Assembly (NCBI GenBank): GCA_000827495.1
Contig: KN817611.1
Span: 1 to 45,813, forward strand
DNA from: Hypholoma sublateritium FD-334 SS-4
Taxonomy: Eukaryota > Basidiomycota > Agaricomycetes > Agaricales > Strophariaceae
Direction: 5' to 3'
DNA length: 45,813 nucleotides
The position numbers were made by a program, and so were the translations under genes. This document shows positions 10,776-21,840 of the stretch, one piece after another (within the stretch, counting starts at the first letter, position 1; each line of letters starts with the position of its first letter). The notes under the pieces are model-generated. The model was not told the DNA's origin. It saw nothing but the letters and a program-made list of their open reading frames with translations, and made no database searches.

Positions 10776-12285
10776 GATACGGATGGAAAATTGTACCAAC
10801 GACATGGACCATCGCGAGAGGCGGGGCCGAGCAGGGCAAACTGTGGGTGGCGGCGATGCGGCTGAGCTGAAGGTGCGCCTCACAGTGTGGATGCGAGCAT
10901 TGCGGCGAGTGTTACGCTGAGCTACTGCGGTGGCGGCGCTTGCATGTCAGAGTCTCTGAAGAGCGATAGCGCAATTTTTGCTCTCACCGGCCGCTGGCAG
11001 CGTTCGAGGCAACGTTCAGGTGGTCAAATGTGGGCAGCGTGATAGGCCTACGCTCTACCAGTAGCGACGTGCATGAGAGGGAGCTGGAGCGATGGCTTAG
11101 CTATGTGCTCGCTTTGGTCGTGCAAGGTTGGTTGCAGGACTCTCTCCCTTTTTCGGCTACATTCACACGACTCTGCCCAATCGGCATTCCCCGCGACAAT
11201 GTGCCATCGACTGTGCCGAGTCCTGCCTGACGCATTATATATTTCCAGTCTTACATGCTGTCTGTAAACTTATGTGTGTCTTAATTTCATTGTCCGCCAG
11301 CTTATCGAGTTGGGTGCTGTTGATAATAGGGTAACGAAGGGGCTAGCGCCGTTCGCCGTCGGAGTTTTAAAGTCGTACTTAGTGTACGTTTCCATTGCGT
11401 TTCCACCCCACCTCGACCTCGCCTTGACCACGCAAGCCAATTGTTTACTATCAGCATATCACGTCCCACATCATCTGCACTCACCCGTACTATAAATCTC
11501 CACAAGCGACACATTCTGCGTGCCGCGCCTTCCACTCCGCGGCCGCGTCTGATTTTACTTGATACATGGCTCAGCCTGTGCTCCTGCACGGGGTACTCCC
11601 GCTTCGCACACCACGCAGCTTACCTTTCTTGCAGCGTCATAAATACGAGTGCGGCCGATCATCCGGGCGTGGCTTGTGGCGCTTAATGTTGCGGCTGCGT
11701 AGCGAGGCGCGCGAATTTATCGATAAGTGTACAGTGCATTGACAGATCGATATGTACATTTAACCTTGCGCTTTCATCCCGTCCCTACGTGCAGGCGCCC
11801 TCTGCGTGGGCATGAGATGAGATACGGGAAAATAGAAATACCATTATTTATCGTGTGAGTAATCTCACCGCCAAATACCCCCACGAACGAGCAGAGCAAG
11901 AGCGGCGTAGTCTCCCCAAACCAGCCGCCCTTAACTTTTTCAACCTTCGTAAACTATGGATATTAGAGCAGCGTTCCAAAGCCACCTCCCCGGTCCTGAT
12001 TCCTTTGTATACATGTACGTCCCTTATACGTCCCCGCCTGTCTGCGCCGTGCATCTAACCACCGCCGCTTTCCTGTCGGGCCCCGCTCAAGCCATTCCTC
12101 CACCCATCCGATCTTGATCAATATCGCCTCCGTCCGGCCATCGCCCAATCCCGGGTTATTGTTTGCCCAGCCATTCCATTGCGGTGCAGCCTGTCCGCTC
12201 TTTCCCTCTGAACGTCGATTCGCTCCCCTCCAAGTGTGCATATATAATCATAGTTTAATCAGTTCAAGGTAATCGCAACATTATT
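10776..12285. repeat. non-coding repeat-derived stretch
   Basis: No gene is supported. Segment 11480-11640 resembles 5708-5800, and 12010-12235 resembles 5290-5480 (listed there). The part 12100-12130 read in reverse contains gatcaagatcggatgggtgg, which also occurs in forward orientation at 45467-45486 and, with small changes, near 35630. This ties the left-hand repeats to those on the right. Confidence 0.45.
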
Positions 12286-12385
12286 TTGGACCGTACGTAC
12301 ACGGTTCTCTCGTATATCGCAATGGAAGAAACATCTACATGCAATTCTACGTGTGAAATACATGCTATGGTAAGTCAGAGTCTAC

Positions 12386-13225
12386 TCACACCTCATCAGA
12401 TCTCTGGAGACCTTGACTCAACAGGCACTCGATTGGTGGCATCTTCTGCACAAAGAGACTTACGCCCAGTCCCGCCGATAAGTGCAGCAACTCGGTGTCG
12501 TCGAATGCTGGCCCAGCAAATGGAATAATGGACACTCTCATACGGACCGCCTTCCAACGCTTGAGATGTGGAATAGCTCATCCTTGCGCAAAATAAAGCT
12601 GTAGAGGATCTCCGGCGTGACGTGTAGCACGGCGTTGCAGTAGAAATATTCCAGACCTGCACATACACACATTTCGAGGTCATCGAGAACTAATGCGGAG
12701 AGGAAGGCGTTTCCTGCAAGGTCACACACATGGTCAATGCGAAGCGACCTGAGGAGCGGACATGATATGAAGATGCTGCGATACTTCACAGATGAGAAGT
12801 AATTCGACCTGGTCAGCGTCAATGTCAAGGCTTTGACCCCAGGAGCGTGGTCGAGAAACGTTAAGAGGGAGGTTGGAGGGTCAAGTTCTTCCAGGGCGTC
12901 TACGGAAGTATATACAAGTGTGTCCAATGTAGGCGATATGATGTAGGCCAATAGACCGGGGCAAGCAGATGGTGCACCGTGTTCGCTGACTACCAGAACC
13001 TTGAGAGAAGGAAAAACGATTTTATCGATTATGAGCGTCTCGAATCTGCACAGTTCGATTTTAAGGCGGATGAGCTGCTTTGTGGCGCAAAGGACGTCTC
13101 TCACGGTACCTGTTGCCAGGGAGTAAAGCTCTGATGTCGGCGGCGGTCGCCCCCAGAACAGGCCCCCGAAGCTAAGGTGAGTGAGGTTTCCCCAGGTCAC
13201 CTTATCTTCGTGGTGAGGACGGCGA
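12386..13225 (-). pseudogene. F-box/LRR-type gene relic (C-terminal part)
   Basis: A 220-codon frame (12538-13200) begins VTWGNLTHLSFGGLFWGRPP and has leucine-rich blocks such as FPSLKVLVVSEHGAPS, HAPGVKALTLTLTRS and CPLLRSLRIDHV. This is typical of the C-terminal half of Agaricomycete F-box proteins. It has no ATG of its own and no F-box. An in-frame TAA lies about 30 nt upstream (near 13225). After the stop at 12538, the next frame carries AVRMRVSIIPFAGPAF down to TGA at 12386, and this second part is conserved at 9325-9476. Either a frameshift near 12545 or an unrecognised splice joins them. I find no F-box exon upstream, so I call it a relic. Confidence 0.55.
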
Positions 13226-13289
13226 TCTTATTCTCGTAATCGCAAGATTGTAGGCCATTTGTGCCTGCCCTTCGTCCGTCAGAGAGCGG

Positions 13290-13757
13290 TTAGTCGAGAA
13301 AGCGTCGTCTGGGAAGAAGAAAGCTGACATAGAATAGGACGTCGGTAGTCCAGTTATCAAAAGCGTAATTTCGGGAATAACGAATGAGACGAAACTCCTG
13401 TAAAAATGGCATTATATAGTTCATTAGGTGTAACCTAACATAGGAAATGACGTCCTCAAGCATCGTTTCAGCACGCTGCACACCAGCCATATACAAGTGC
13501 CTCGTTCTCGACATGCGTCTGATTCTGTGTATTCTATAATCGGTGAATAAAACGCCACACGTAATACTTGAAAAAATGGCAGCAATGACCAATGTGAGTG
13601 GCCTGCGGTTTTCGGAACTACTCTCGTGCTGACTACCACCACGCGCGTGACGAACGTGAGGCATATTGAGATATTTCAGGATAAGATCAATAGATTTCAA
13701 ATATATAGAAACCCGCTCTTTCACCCCGTACAACTTTGACTCGGTGCACCATTTCAT
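13290..13757 (-). CDS. hypothetical ORF, 155 codons
   Basis: The frame starts with a true ATG at 13757 and has moderate composition. Residues about 54-72 (LTLVIAAIFSSITCGVLFT) are hydrophobic enough for one membrane segment. The N-terminal part contains KERVSIYLKSIDLILKYLNM. No family is recognised. It lies upstream of the F-box relic on the same strand but is not obviously joined to it. It may be chance. Confidence 0.22.
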   Translation of the reverse strand: MKWCTESKLYGVKERVSIYLKSIDLILKYLNMPHVRHARGGSQHESSSENRRPLTLVIAAIFSSITCGVLFTDYRIHRIRRMSRTRHLYMAGVQRAETMLEDVISYVRLHLMNYIMPFLQEFRLIRYSRNYAFDNWTTDVLFYVSFLLPRRRFLD

Positions 13758-14993
13758 GGAATGTTGTAGGTCGTAATACTAATAACGCGCCTACTGTGAC
13801 GGCGCACTGAGGGCGAAAGAGATAAAAATAGAGCATAAACCAGCAATGCGTCGTCGTGTGAATGGCCCTGATTTGGCAACTGCTTCTTGACCAAGCGAGC
13901 TGTCGATGAAGACTTGAACGCGACCAATCTCTTCAGCACAGCACCCGGTACCACCCGCTACCTCAGCGCCGCATTGTCCACCTGCGCGCCTCCTCACGCC
14001 AACCCTCTTAAACAGGGACATCCCCGGGCGCACGCTACCGAGGAGTCTCCGAGCATGGTATCCCCCAATTATTGGCTATCAATGAGGGACTGATACGTTA
14101 AATGAGATTGATTAATCTCACATATACCGAACGCGCGGTGCGCGTAGCTGGATAGGAGCAATATTTGACCCAAACTTTGGTTGCTCGGCGCCGCTGTACT
14201 GACGCTACATACGCCCCACATCCGATGCCGCCATCCTCGCCGATACATCGAAGCGCGCTCTTTCGCCGCGCGCGACTACTACATCAGTACTGGTTGTATG
14301 GAGTTGAGGTTGCAACAATGAATCTATGTGTAGGAGCAGGAGCGTGCTGTGCGCGCCAGGGCAACGCAGGAGCATAAAAATAGACCAGCATCACCGTGGG
14401 AATGTTATAGATATACATAGCACACGCATGTAACACGCATGCAAACTGTACTGTGCTGATGAGACGGCTCCGGCGCGCATCCCCTGGTTAGCGTGGTCAC
14501 CGGATAATCTGGCAGCGCCCGTGGATAGGGCACGCTTGCGTGCGCTCACGGTCACGTAAAATACCGTGTGTTGACCGCGTGTTCATATTATTTCTGTATT
14601 TTCTTGATATTGATAATCTGCAGTGTGCAAATCTTTCCTCGTTCCATGCACCGCATAGCATTTGAGCGGGACCTGCTGTTTTGGATCGAGTTCAGAGCCC
14701 CGACCCAAATTCAGAGCGCACAGATAACGGTGGACGAGCCTTCTTCGCAGCGCGTTCATCGCTCGCTGGCAGATATGCTGGAGTCAGTGACGTGACAACA
14801 AAATATCATGAAGAGTAAGCGCTGGCGTACGCACCGACGTACGCACCGGGAATTGAAGCTGAATGTAGCATAAAAGCGGCGCATTCAGCACACCTGTGGG
14901 CGCCAATATGGCATAAGCGCCTCAATTACATCTTGCGATAGCCCGACGACAAATGGCGAAAGCGGACAGTTAGACCACATCTTTGTAATGTTC

Positions 14994-15130
14994 AGACTAT
15001 CCTGGTACTCATGAGATTCAAACACGGGTTGATAAGCAGTCGCAAAGAGCGTCGAAAGGCGGGGGACCCCCGTACCGGTGCGCCGCGCCGCGAGTGCGCA
15101 CATACCATAATACACGCCCTCGCTCGCTGC
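14994..15130 (+). repeat. dispersed repeat, copy 2 (partner at 10134-10280)
   Basis: The direct partner of 10134-10280; it shares atgagattcaaacacggg and cccgtaccggtgcg in the same order. It is not followed by the 284-bp unit found after copy 1. Confidence 0.6.
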
Positions 15131-16174
15131 CGCGGCAGCGTTTCGGGAGCGCGTTCTGCCAGCAGAATCGCGGTTGACACGATGAGGAAAGCGTAGATTG
15201 TAGTGATATGTAGTACGGTTGAATGCAGAGGGTGCGGCGCGTCATAGTTACCTCGAATTGGTGGACACGCAGGGTTATTACTGTATTCAAGACAGCGAAC
15301 GGCGCCGGCCTTCCGAACACTATTATTCAACTATTATTGCACCATTATTTTCCTATTATCAGCAGGGCCCCAGCTGGATAAGCTGTATAACAATGATATT
15401 GAGGCGCACGTATGCTGACACGCAGCCTGTAAGACTGGAAATTCCCACTACGCTTAGTAGTGTGGTCTTAGGCTCTTTCCCCCCCGATCGTTTTGGCCCA
15501 TAATACAAGAAACCGAGACATCGGCAGATATTCGGCCGGAAATCGCCGGCGACAATGAAATTTTCGCCTTCGCATGCTCGCCTTGGTCTCAGAGCTGCTA
15601 ATTGACAATCGCCCGAGCCCGGCTCACTATCATGCTGTAGNGGATGCCTCATTATAACCGACGAAGATGGTTTCGGTATNTTTTTTTTGTGGTCGATTTC
15701 ATATTTGGTGCCAACGTTTCTATGTGTAGATACTAGAGGTCGGTCCTGGTCATGAGTGAGATGCATGGCAGCCAAATGTTGAATATTTAAATTACAAACT
15801 ACTATTCCTATCCTGAATATATGTGACTTTACGATGTAATTTGTTTGAGCGACACTGACGTGAATCTTCTAAGTAGATGGCGTGGTGGGCCCTGCCGCAA
15901 AGCGGCCTTGCGAAGCATTATGAATTACTCATGTAATGCGTCAGGCAGGCAGGAGGACTCGGCACAGTCGACGGCACATTCTAGCGGGATTTGCCGAGTC
16001 ATGTGAATGTATCCGAATAGGGGCTAGGCAGAAAGTCAACCACATTCCACCACGCTTGCTAACCGCTGCAGTTTTCTCTCATGCACCTTGTACGCCGCTC
16101 CAGGACAAGCGCGCAATTCCCGCTACCGTACCACGACGTGCACCTTCCGGATGAATCGCCGCTGTAGCCTACAT

Positions 16175-16330
16175 AGTGCGCCGAGGCGTCGACCCGCCCC
16201 ACGCGCCGTCTCCCGCTCCGTCAGCTATGGTCTTTTCTGCGGTCCCCTCAATCTCACGTACTCATCCCCCTCTACGCCGAGGACGAGGCGAACGCTCTCC
16301 CCTTGCACGTCCCCTCCAACGTCCACGCGG
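16175..16330 (-). repeat. inverted partial copy of the 284-bp unit
   Basis: Read on the minus strand it contains tagctgacggagcgggagac and a block like gtagagggg, in the order seen at 10276-10560. It is degenerate. Confidence 0.45.
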
Positions 16331-18754
16331 ATCGCTCCGAAACCATTTATCACCCCGCGCCTGGAAAGTGATGCTTAAGAACAGCGTACGAGTAGGAGCG
16401 CGGAGACGCTCCATTTTACCTCGCTGATCTGGAGTGGCGTGGATCCCCGAGCGGCCTAGCCGCCCTGTTCCCTTGCCGCGGTGGTCGCAGATTTGTCTTA
16501 CCGCATCCAGAACGCGTTGGAAGAGCTCCCAAGGTGAGTCAGCCCCCCACGGTAGTGCGACTGCCCCGACTCCCGGCCTGCGTCATATTTCTTGCATGGT
16601 GGGCTATGTGGACATACCTCCGACATTCCCCAGAATACTGGCTACGCGCTATAGAATCTGGAAGATATCCACCCTCTTCCACAACGAGCTTTGGGCCACT
16701 GGTGTCCCGCTACCTCGTCAGGTTCGCCATGCCCGCCCATTGTGTCATTTGACTTCAAGTTTCGATATGGTGGATTGTGTTCGCGACGTACTCGCCACGC
16801 GCTGCATGTATTTCCGTTCAACACAGCGGTGAAGTTCTGTGGCGAAGTCGTCGGTGGGCTGCAGTCGTACACGGTCATATTAACAGGTGCTCTGTCTCTT
16901 CCTAATGTACCGCATCTCCGCTGATAGCCCCAGTTCGCAGGCTTTGCACACTGCGAGAGTTCTCAATAGATATACCACCCTTCTTCTACCGTGGGGTTTC
17001 TGGGGGTGTTATAGCCTTCCGCGCGATTTTGAAAATGCGTGACTCATCGAAGACGGGGCCGCCGGCACCCCGCCAAGCAGTGCTCATGCGGGATGCTCGA
17101 CGTCGGCCGCGTTTTGCCACACCGCACTCACCGCTGGCCTACACCTGTTCCTGAGTGTCTGCGCCAATGAGGACGCCGCATGCGTTTCTCTGCTGCGCGG
17201 CACGGAGATGCGGTTAGAGAAGGCCGTGTCCGGGCCGATGCAGCGATACAAGGCGAAATTGGGCACAGGTGCGCTGCCTCTTGCTTCATATCGCGCCTCT
17301 CGCTCACAGTACTCCGCCGTGCGCGGACTGTGAAGACGGTGATCCATGTTTTTAAGAACTCTAGGCACGTCCTCAGGTAAGTACCGTGTATATGCACCTA
17401 GACTACACACGTGGCAAGTGTTGATTAACGTAACAGACACGGTACGAGAGGTACGAGAATTGATGCTCTCGAGCTCCGTGCATCTCTCTGCGAAGCTAAG
17501 CATGCCACGTTCAATCACGAAATGGCGCTGAGTGGCCCGTAGCCGCCGGCGATCTTAGTTTCGATTGCACGTAAGCGGGCGACCGTACAGTGTTAGTCAA
17601 AGTTCTTTACATGTGCGTGCATAATGTCCCTGTATTTTCAAGTACATTATCGGACATACACAGCGAGCGTGGAGCATCTGCAATTGTTTTCGTAAGAACA
17701 ATCTAGCCTTATCGTGCAGGCACTGGTCCCGTAGGCATGATGGTTGACTGTTGCACAATACGCATTTCGTTACGCGCCGCCCACCCTGCTCTCTGCTGCG
17801 GGTCGGGAAATCCCTTCCGGACATTATCGCGCTTTCAACATCATCATTCTCCGCTCGTACTTCTCAGTCGGAGATGCGTTGTCCGCGGGACCGAATCATT
17901 CACCACGTCAGGTTCTCACAGATGCTCCAAAGGACCGAAGACGCGCACGTTGATGGTGGCGAGCCCTGATCGAGCCAACTTGGGCCAGATGTTGGAGGGT
18001 TTATACTGGTATACGTAGCCCGCTGCGGAACCGCTCTCAGACAAAGGACGCCAGGATTGGCCTTCTGCGCAGCACGGTCATGTCGCGCGGGTGCGTACGT
18101 TGGACGGCAAGCGATGCAGGCGGAGATGTCACGATGATGCTGTATCGCGGTGATGATCCCCGGTGTTTATTAATATTATCAGATTAAAACCTGGGTACAT
18201 CGTCGTAAAGACGCCGTATACCTACACATTAATTATACGATCGCTGTAAGTTGCAGTAGTTCACGATAGTATCTAAAGTTCCACGACGTACACCGCCAGG
18301 GAACTTTTGCAAGCTGCTGCACGTATTTAGACCATGGCAACTTAAATTTCTAGAATAGAACTACGAAATGAGTCTATTTTAGAAAGAGGCTATGCGTATC
18401 ATGGAGTCCAGGTTGCGTTCCGGATACATATTGATATGGCCGATGAAGCTTCTAGCAGTGCACTCAGCGATGTTAGCCGACTGGTATTTTCAAGCTATGA
18501 ATAGTACCAGACTGGATATCCCTGAGCGCTTGAATTCCACCACGATCGAGTACTAATGGATAATACAGTGATACATTTCAATTGCAGGCGAGATATGTGT
18601 ACGAATTACTGCTTAAGCACAGTCTTTGACTTGTTAATGCTTGATATACCTTTCAAAAGAGAAGGGTTTGATGATCTACGCCTCTGATTCTATTCCTGAG
18701 GAATCCATATACTGGACATACCGATTTTCGGATAGAGGCGGACTACCGTGGGTT

Positions 18755-18864
18755 TGCACACCAAGTACGTAACCTAGAGCGGCTTGTAAGGTTGGTAGAG
18801 AAACACCTCTCTGATGAGATGAGGCATATTATCATAGCGAAGATATTTTGGGAAGACTGCGCAC
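18755..18864 (+). promoter_or_regulatory. two putative metal-response elements upstream of the laccase
   Basis: TGCACAC at 18755-18761 and TGCGCAC at 18858-18864 both fit the TGCRCNC consensus reported in promoters of copper-inducible basidiomycete laccases. They lie about 230 and 120 nt before the ATG. The motif is short and could occur by chance. Confidence 0.3.
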
Positions 18865-18911
18865 CGAAATCGTAGAAGGCAAGAAATTTGCTTGATCATC
18901 CTATGCGGACG

Positions 18912-18918
18912 TATAAAA
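18912..18918 (+). promoter_or_regulatory. TATA box of the laccase gene
   Basis: TATAAAA lies 67 nt before the ATG at 18985 and is followed by a pyrimidine-rich leader, the usual layout for highly expressed basidiomycete genes. Confidence 0.6.
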
Positions 18919-18984
18919 TGGTCCAGGGATGGGTCACTCCACATAACTCATAATCTGTCTACTTCAGAGCGCCCTTCGTTCAAG

Positions 18985-21225
18985 ATGCGCTCATTTTTTG
19001 CGACCTTCACTTTATATCTTTTGTCCGGCGCATTCGGTGCAATCGGGCCCACCGCTAATCTTTATATTGAAAACGCCGATATCAGCCCTGATGGATTCAC
19101 TCGCTCGTACGTCTATATTTCTCAATTATTTGTGGTTTCCTGCTCTAAAAGCGCATCTAGTGCTGTCCTAGCAGGCGCAGCCTCCGGAGCGTCGACCTTT
19201 CCAGGTCCTCTCATTACTGGAAACAAGGTAGAGTCACATTAAAGACGCGAAGTAAGACAAGTACTTACAATTTGTAGGGAGACACGTTTAGCTTGACTGT
19301 TGTCAATAATTTGACCGACACAACCATGCTCGTGAGCACCAGCATTGTATGTATTTTCCACCGTTTTGGGGACAGCAAATACTTACTTCTGTCTCGGCGT
19401 AATCAGCACTGGCACGGTTTCTTCCAGAATACAACAGCCTGGGCCGATGGCGTTGTTGGTGTTACCCAATGTCCTATAGCCCCAACCGACTCGTTCGAAT
19501 ACATATTCACTGGTATTAATCAAACCGGGACTTATTGGTACCACTCTCATTACTGTGAGTTTATAACACACCATGGAAAGATGATGCTGAAGAAAACACC
19601 CCATAGCTACGCAATATTGTGATGGTTTAAGGGGAGCGATGGTCGTCTATGATCCAAACGACCCGTACCTTGACGAGTAAGTTTATACCTTGCATGTATC
19701 TAGCCCCAGCCACTTACACTGCTTTTTTATCATAGTTACGACGTGGACGATGGTACTACCTCCCAATTCTTTCAAAAGCATTTTTCTGATCAAATCCATT
19801 TTCTGTAGATTCCACCGTGATTACCCTTGCAGACTGGTATGGGCTCAGGATTTTGTTATGTACCTGTCGAAAGCTCACTTATTCTACAGGTATCACACGG
19901 TCTCACCGGTTTTGAGTGCTTCTGGAGTGCCCCCAACGTCCGACTCCACCTTGATTAACGGATTGGGCCGCTACTCTGGAGACACAACCGCCGATCTTGC
20001 AGTGATCAGCGTTGTTGCCGGCACGCGCTACCGTTTCCGTCTCATTTCGCTTTCCTGCGACCCGAACTACGTATTTTCAATCGATAACCATACTATGGTC
20101 AGTCGAATGACTTCAAATTATGAACGGCGCTAATTTAATCCTATCGCAGTCTGTTATCGAGGTGGACGGCAATAATGTCGCCCCCGTCGCCGTTGACTCC
20201 ATCCAGATCTACGCCGGCCAACGCTACTCTTTCATCCTCACCGCCAACCAGACAGCCTCAAACTACTGGATCCGCGCGACTCCCAACGTCGGCGGGCCAG
20301 ACGGCTTCACGGACGGCTTCAACTCCGCGATTCTGCGCTACTCAACCGCCGACGCGGTCGAACCCGACACCCCGGACGTGACCAGCGTCCTTCCCCTGAG
20401 CGAGACCGACCTGGTGCCGCTCACGGACCCGGCGGCGCCGGGCCCCGCGGTCTCCGCGGAGCTGTCTGACGGCGCGGTCATCGGGTTGGCCTTCGACATT
20501 GCGCTGAACGGCACCGCGTTCGAGGTGAACGGTGTTACCTTCGACCCGCCGTCGGTGCCTGTCCTTCTCCAGGTGCTCAGCGGCGTCAGCGCCGCTGCGG
20601 ATGTCCTTCCCGCCGGCTCTGTTTACTCTCTGCCATCGAATTCTGTCATCGAAGTCAACATCCCAGGAGGGACACCCGGTGCACCTGTATGTGATCATTC
20701 CAAAATGACATGGATCCGATATTGATTACCCCTCGTGCTTCAGCATCCCATCCACCTTCACGGGCATGCGTTCTCCGTCGTGAGGAGTGCTGGGAGCACA
20801 GAATACAACTACGTAAACCCCGTCAGACGCGATGTCGTTAACACCGGGGCTGATACCACAGACAACGTTACAATCCGCTTCGAGACTGACAATACAGGCC
20901 CGTGGATCATGCATTGGTTCGTGCTGTTATCTTTCAATATCGCAATATATGCTCACGCAGATCATTTCATAGCCACATCGATTGGCATTTGGCTACGTCA
21001 GTCCTTGCTTCGGCAATTCCGTGTTGATCTGCGCTGACTACCTGTCTCTTCACTAGTGGCTTGGCGATCGTAATGGCAGAAAACATCACCGGCATAGCAA
21101 ACTTAACTCACCCTGGTATGTCATCATTAGATGCCCTAGTTTTTGATTTAATCGAATCTGCCGCAGCCTCTTGGGACGCCCTCTGCCCTGCATTTGATGC
21201 TCTCCCGGCTCAGACCTTTACTTAA
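18985..21225 (+). CDS. laccase (multicopper oxidase), 13 exons
   Basis: Exons: 18985-19106, 19161-19227, 19278-19346, 19407-19554, 19607-19676, 19736-19752, 19809-19836, 19890-20097, 20150-20686, 20744-20916, 20973-20996, 21057-21115 and 21167-21225. All introns are GT-AG, 50-60 nt, and the frame holds throughout, giving 526 residues. The protein oxidises phenols and reduces O2 to water, and is secreted. The signal peptide [19 protein letters not shown] precedes the mature start [12 protein letters not shown]. All four copper-ligand motifs are present: [32 protein letters not shown] and HCHIDWHL. The residue ten after the type 1 copper cysteine is Leu, where high-potential laccases often have Phe. 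Cupredoxin blocks are in the usual order and the C-terminus ([12 protein letters not shown]) is normal, so the gene looks functional. Exons of 17, 24 and 28 nt are easy for gene finders to miss. Confidence 0.95.
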
Positions 21226-21840
21226 TAGTGGTGATCAGTATCGCTGATGGTGTCGAACTTTGCTCTGTTCTAACTTTCAATTAACTGCGTAATTATGTGC
21301 CTTATTTTTTCGGATAGATTATCAACCATATACAGACTCTATATATGCATAAATTTATATAAGGACCATTCGTTTTGTGCCATCGGAAGAGAAGAGTTTT
21401 AGCGAGTGCTTATTCGTTCGCATGATAAAAGTACTTTCTTTCTCCTTGACGCGCTACCCAGGTGCGTCGCGGTGCGTTGGTTACATTACTCCTCAGCCAT
21501 ACTGATGAGCGCAGCGCGCGGCGGCTTCTCGCGCGTCCCGTCTGCCTCCATCAGCGCGGGACGCGGGGAAAAGCACATATCACTCGGCGATGTGTCATCG
21601 TAGGTGCAGCCAGCGCTCAGGCGCCAACATAAATTACACTCACCGCCAGAGTAACTCCTCAGGATAGCAGCCATTCTCGGTGTACCCAGAAGCCGTGGAC
21701 CATCAGAATCGCCGTCGCACAAATAGACGAAATCTCTCAACCCCGTAGAGCGCGTGTGCACTCGAACGCGGGACGCAGCGCAGCGCAGCCTGGGGCTGGA
21801 TCGAGCAAAGATCAAGAAAAGAGAGACGGATACGCATCAG
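21226..21840. other. laccase 3' flank and an unassigned minus-strand ORF
   Basis: AT-rich 3' flank runs to about 21400. A 109-codon minus-strand frame at 21486-21815 contains TGLRDFVYLCDGDSDGPRLL and then GTPRMAAILRSYSGG, after which gtgagt could be a splice donor. It looks more protein-like than most frames here, but I cannot assign a family or complete a gene. Confidence 0.25.

Larger units (their letters stand above)
13758..18750. other. mostly non-coding stretch upstream of the laccase
   Basis: Contents I can name are the repeat copies at 14994-15130 and 16175-16330, listed separately, and a 138-codon minus-strand frame at 15359-15775. That frame holds two ambiguous bases and no known motif, so it may be part of a multicopy element. 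Around 16430-16920 several short frames have a faint F-box/LRR flavour (LPRWSQICLT, LSLPNVPHLR) but no consistent reading, and I do not call a gene. From 18130 to 18750 the DNA is AT-rich and likely laccase upstream region. Confidence 0.4.

Noticed and set aside
16430..17350. Possible F-box/LRR gene
   Set aside because: Short leucine-rich hints in different frames with no consistent splicing or domain.
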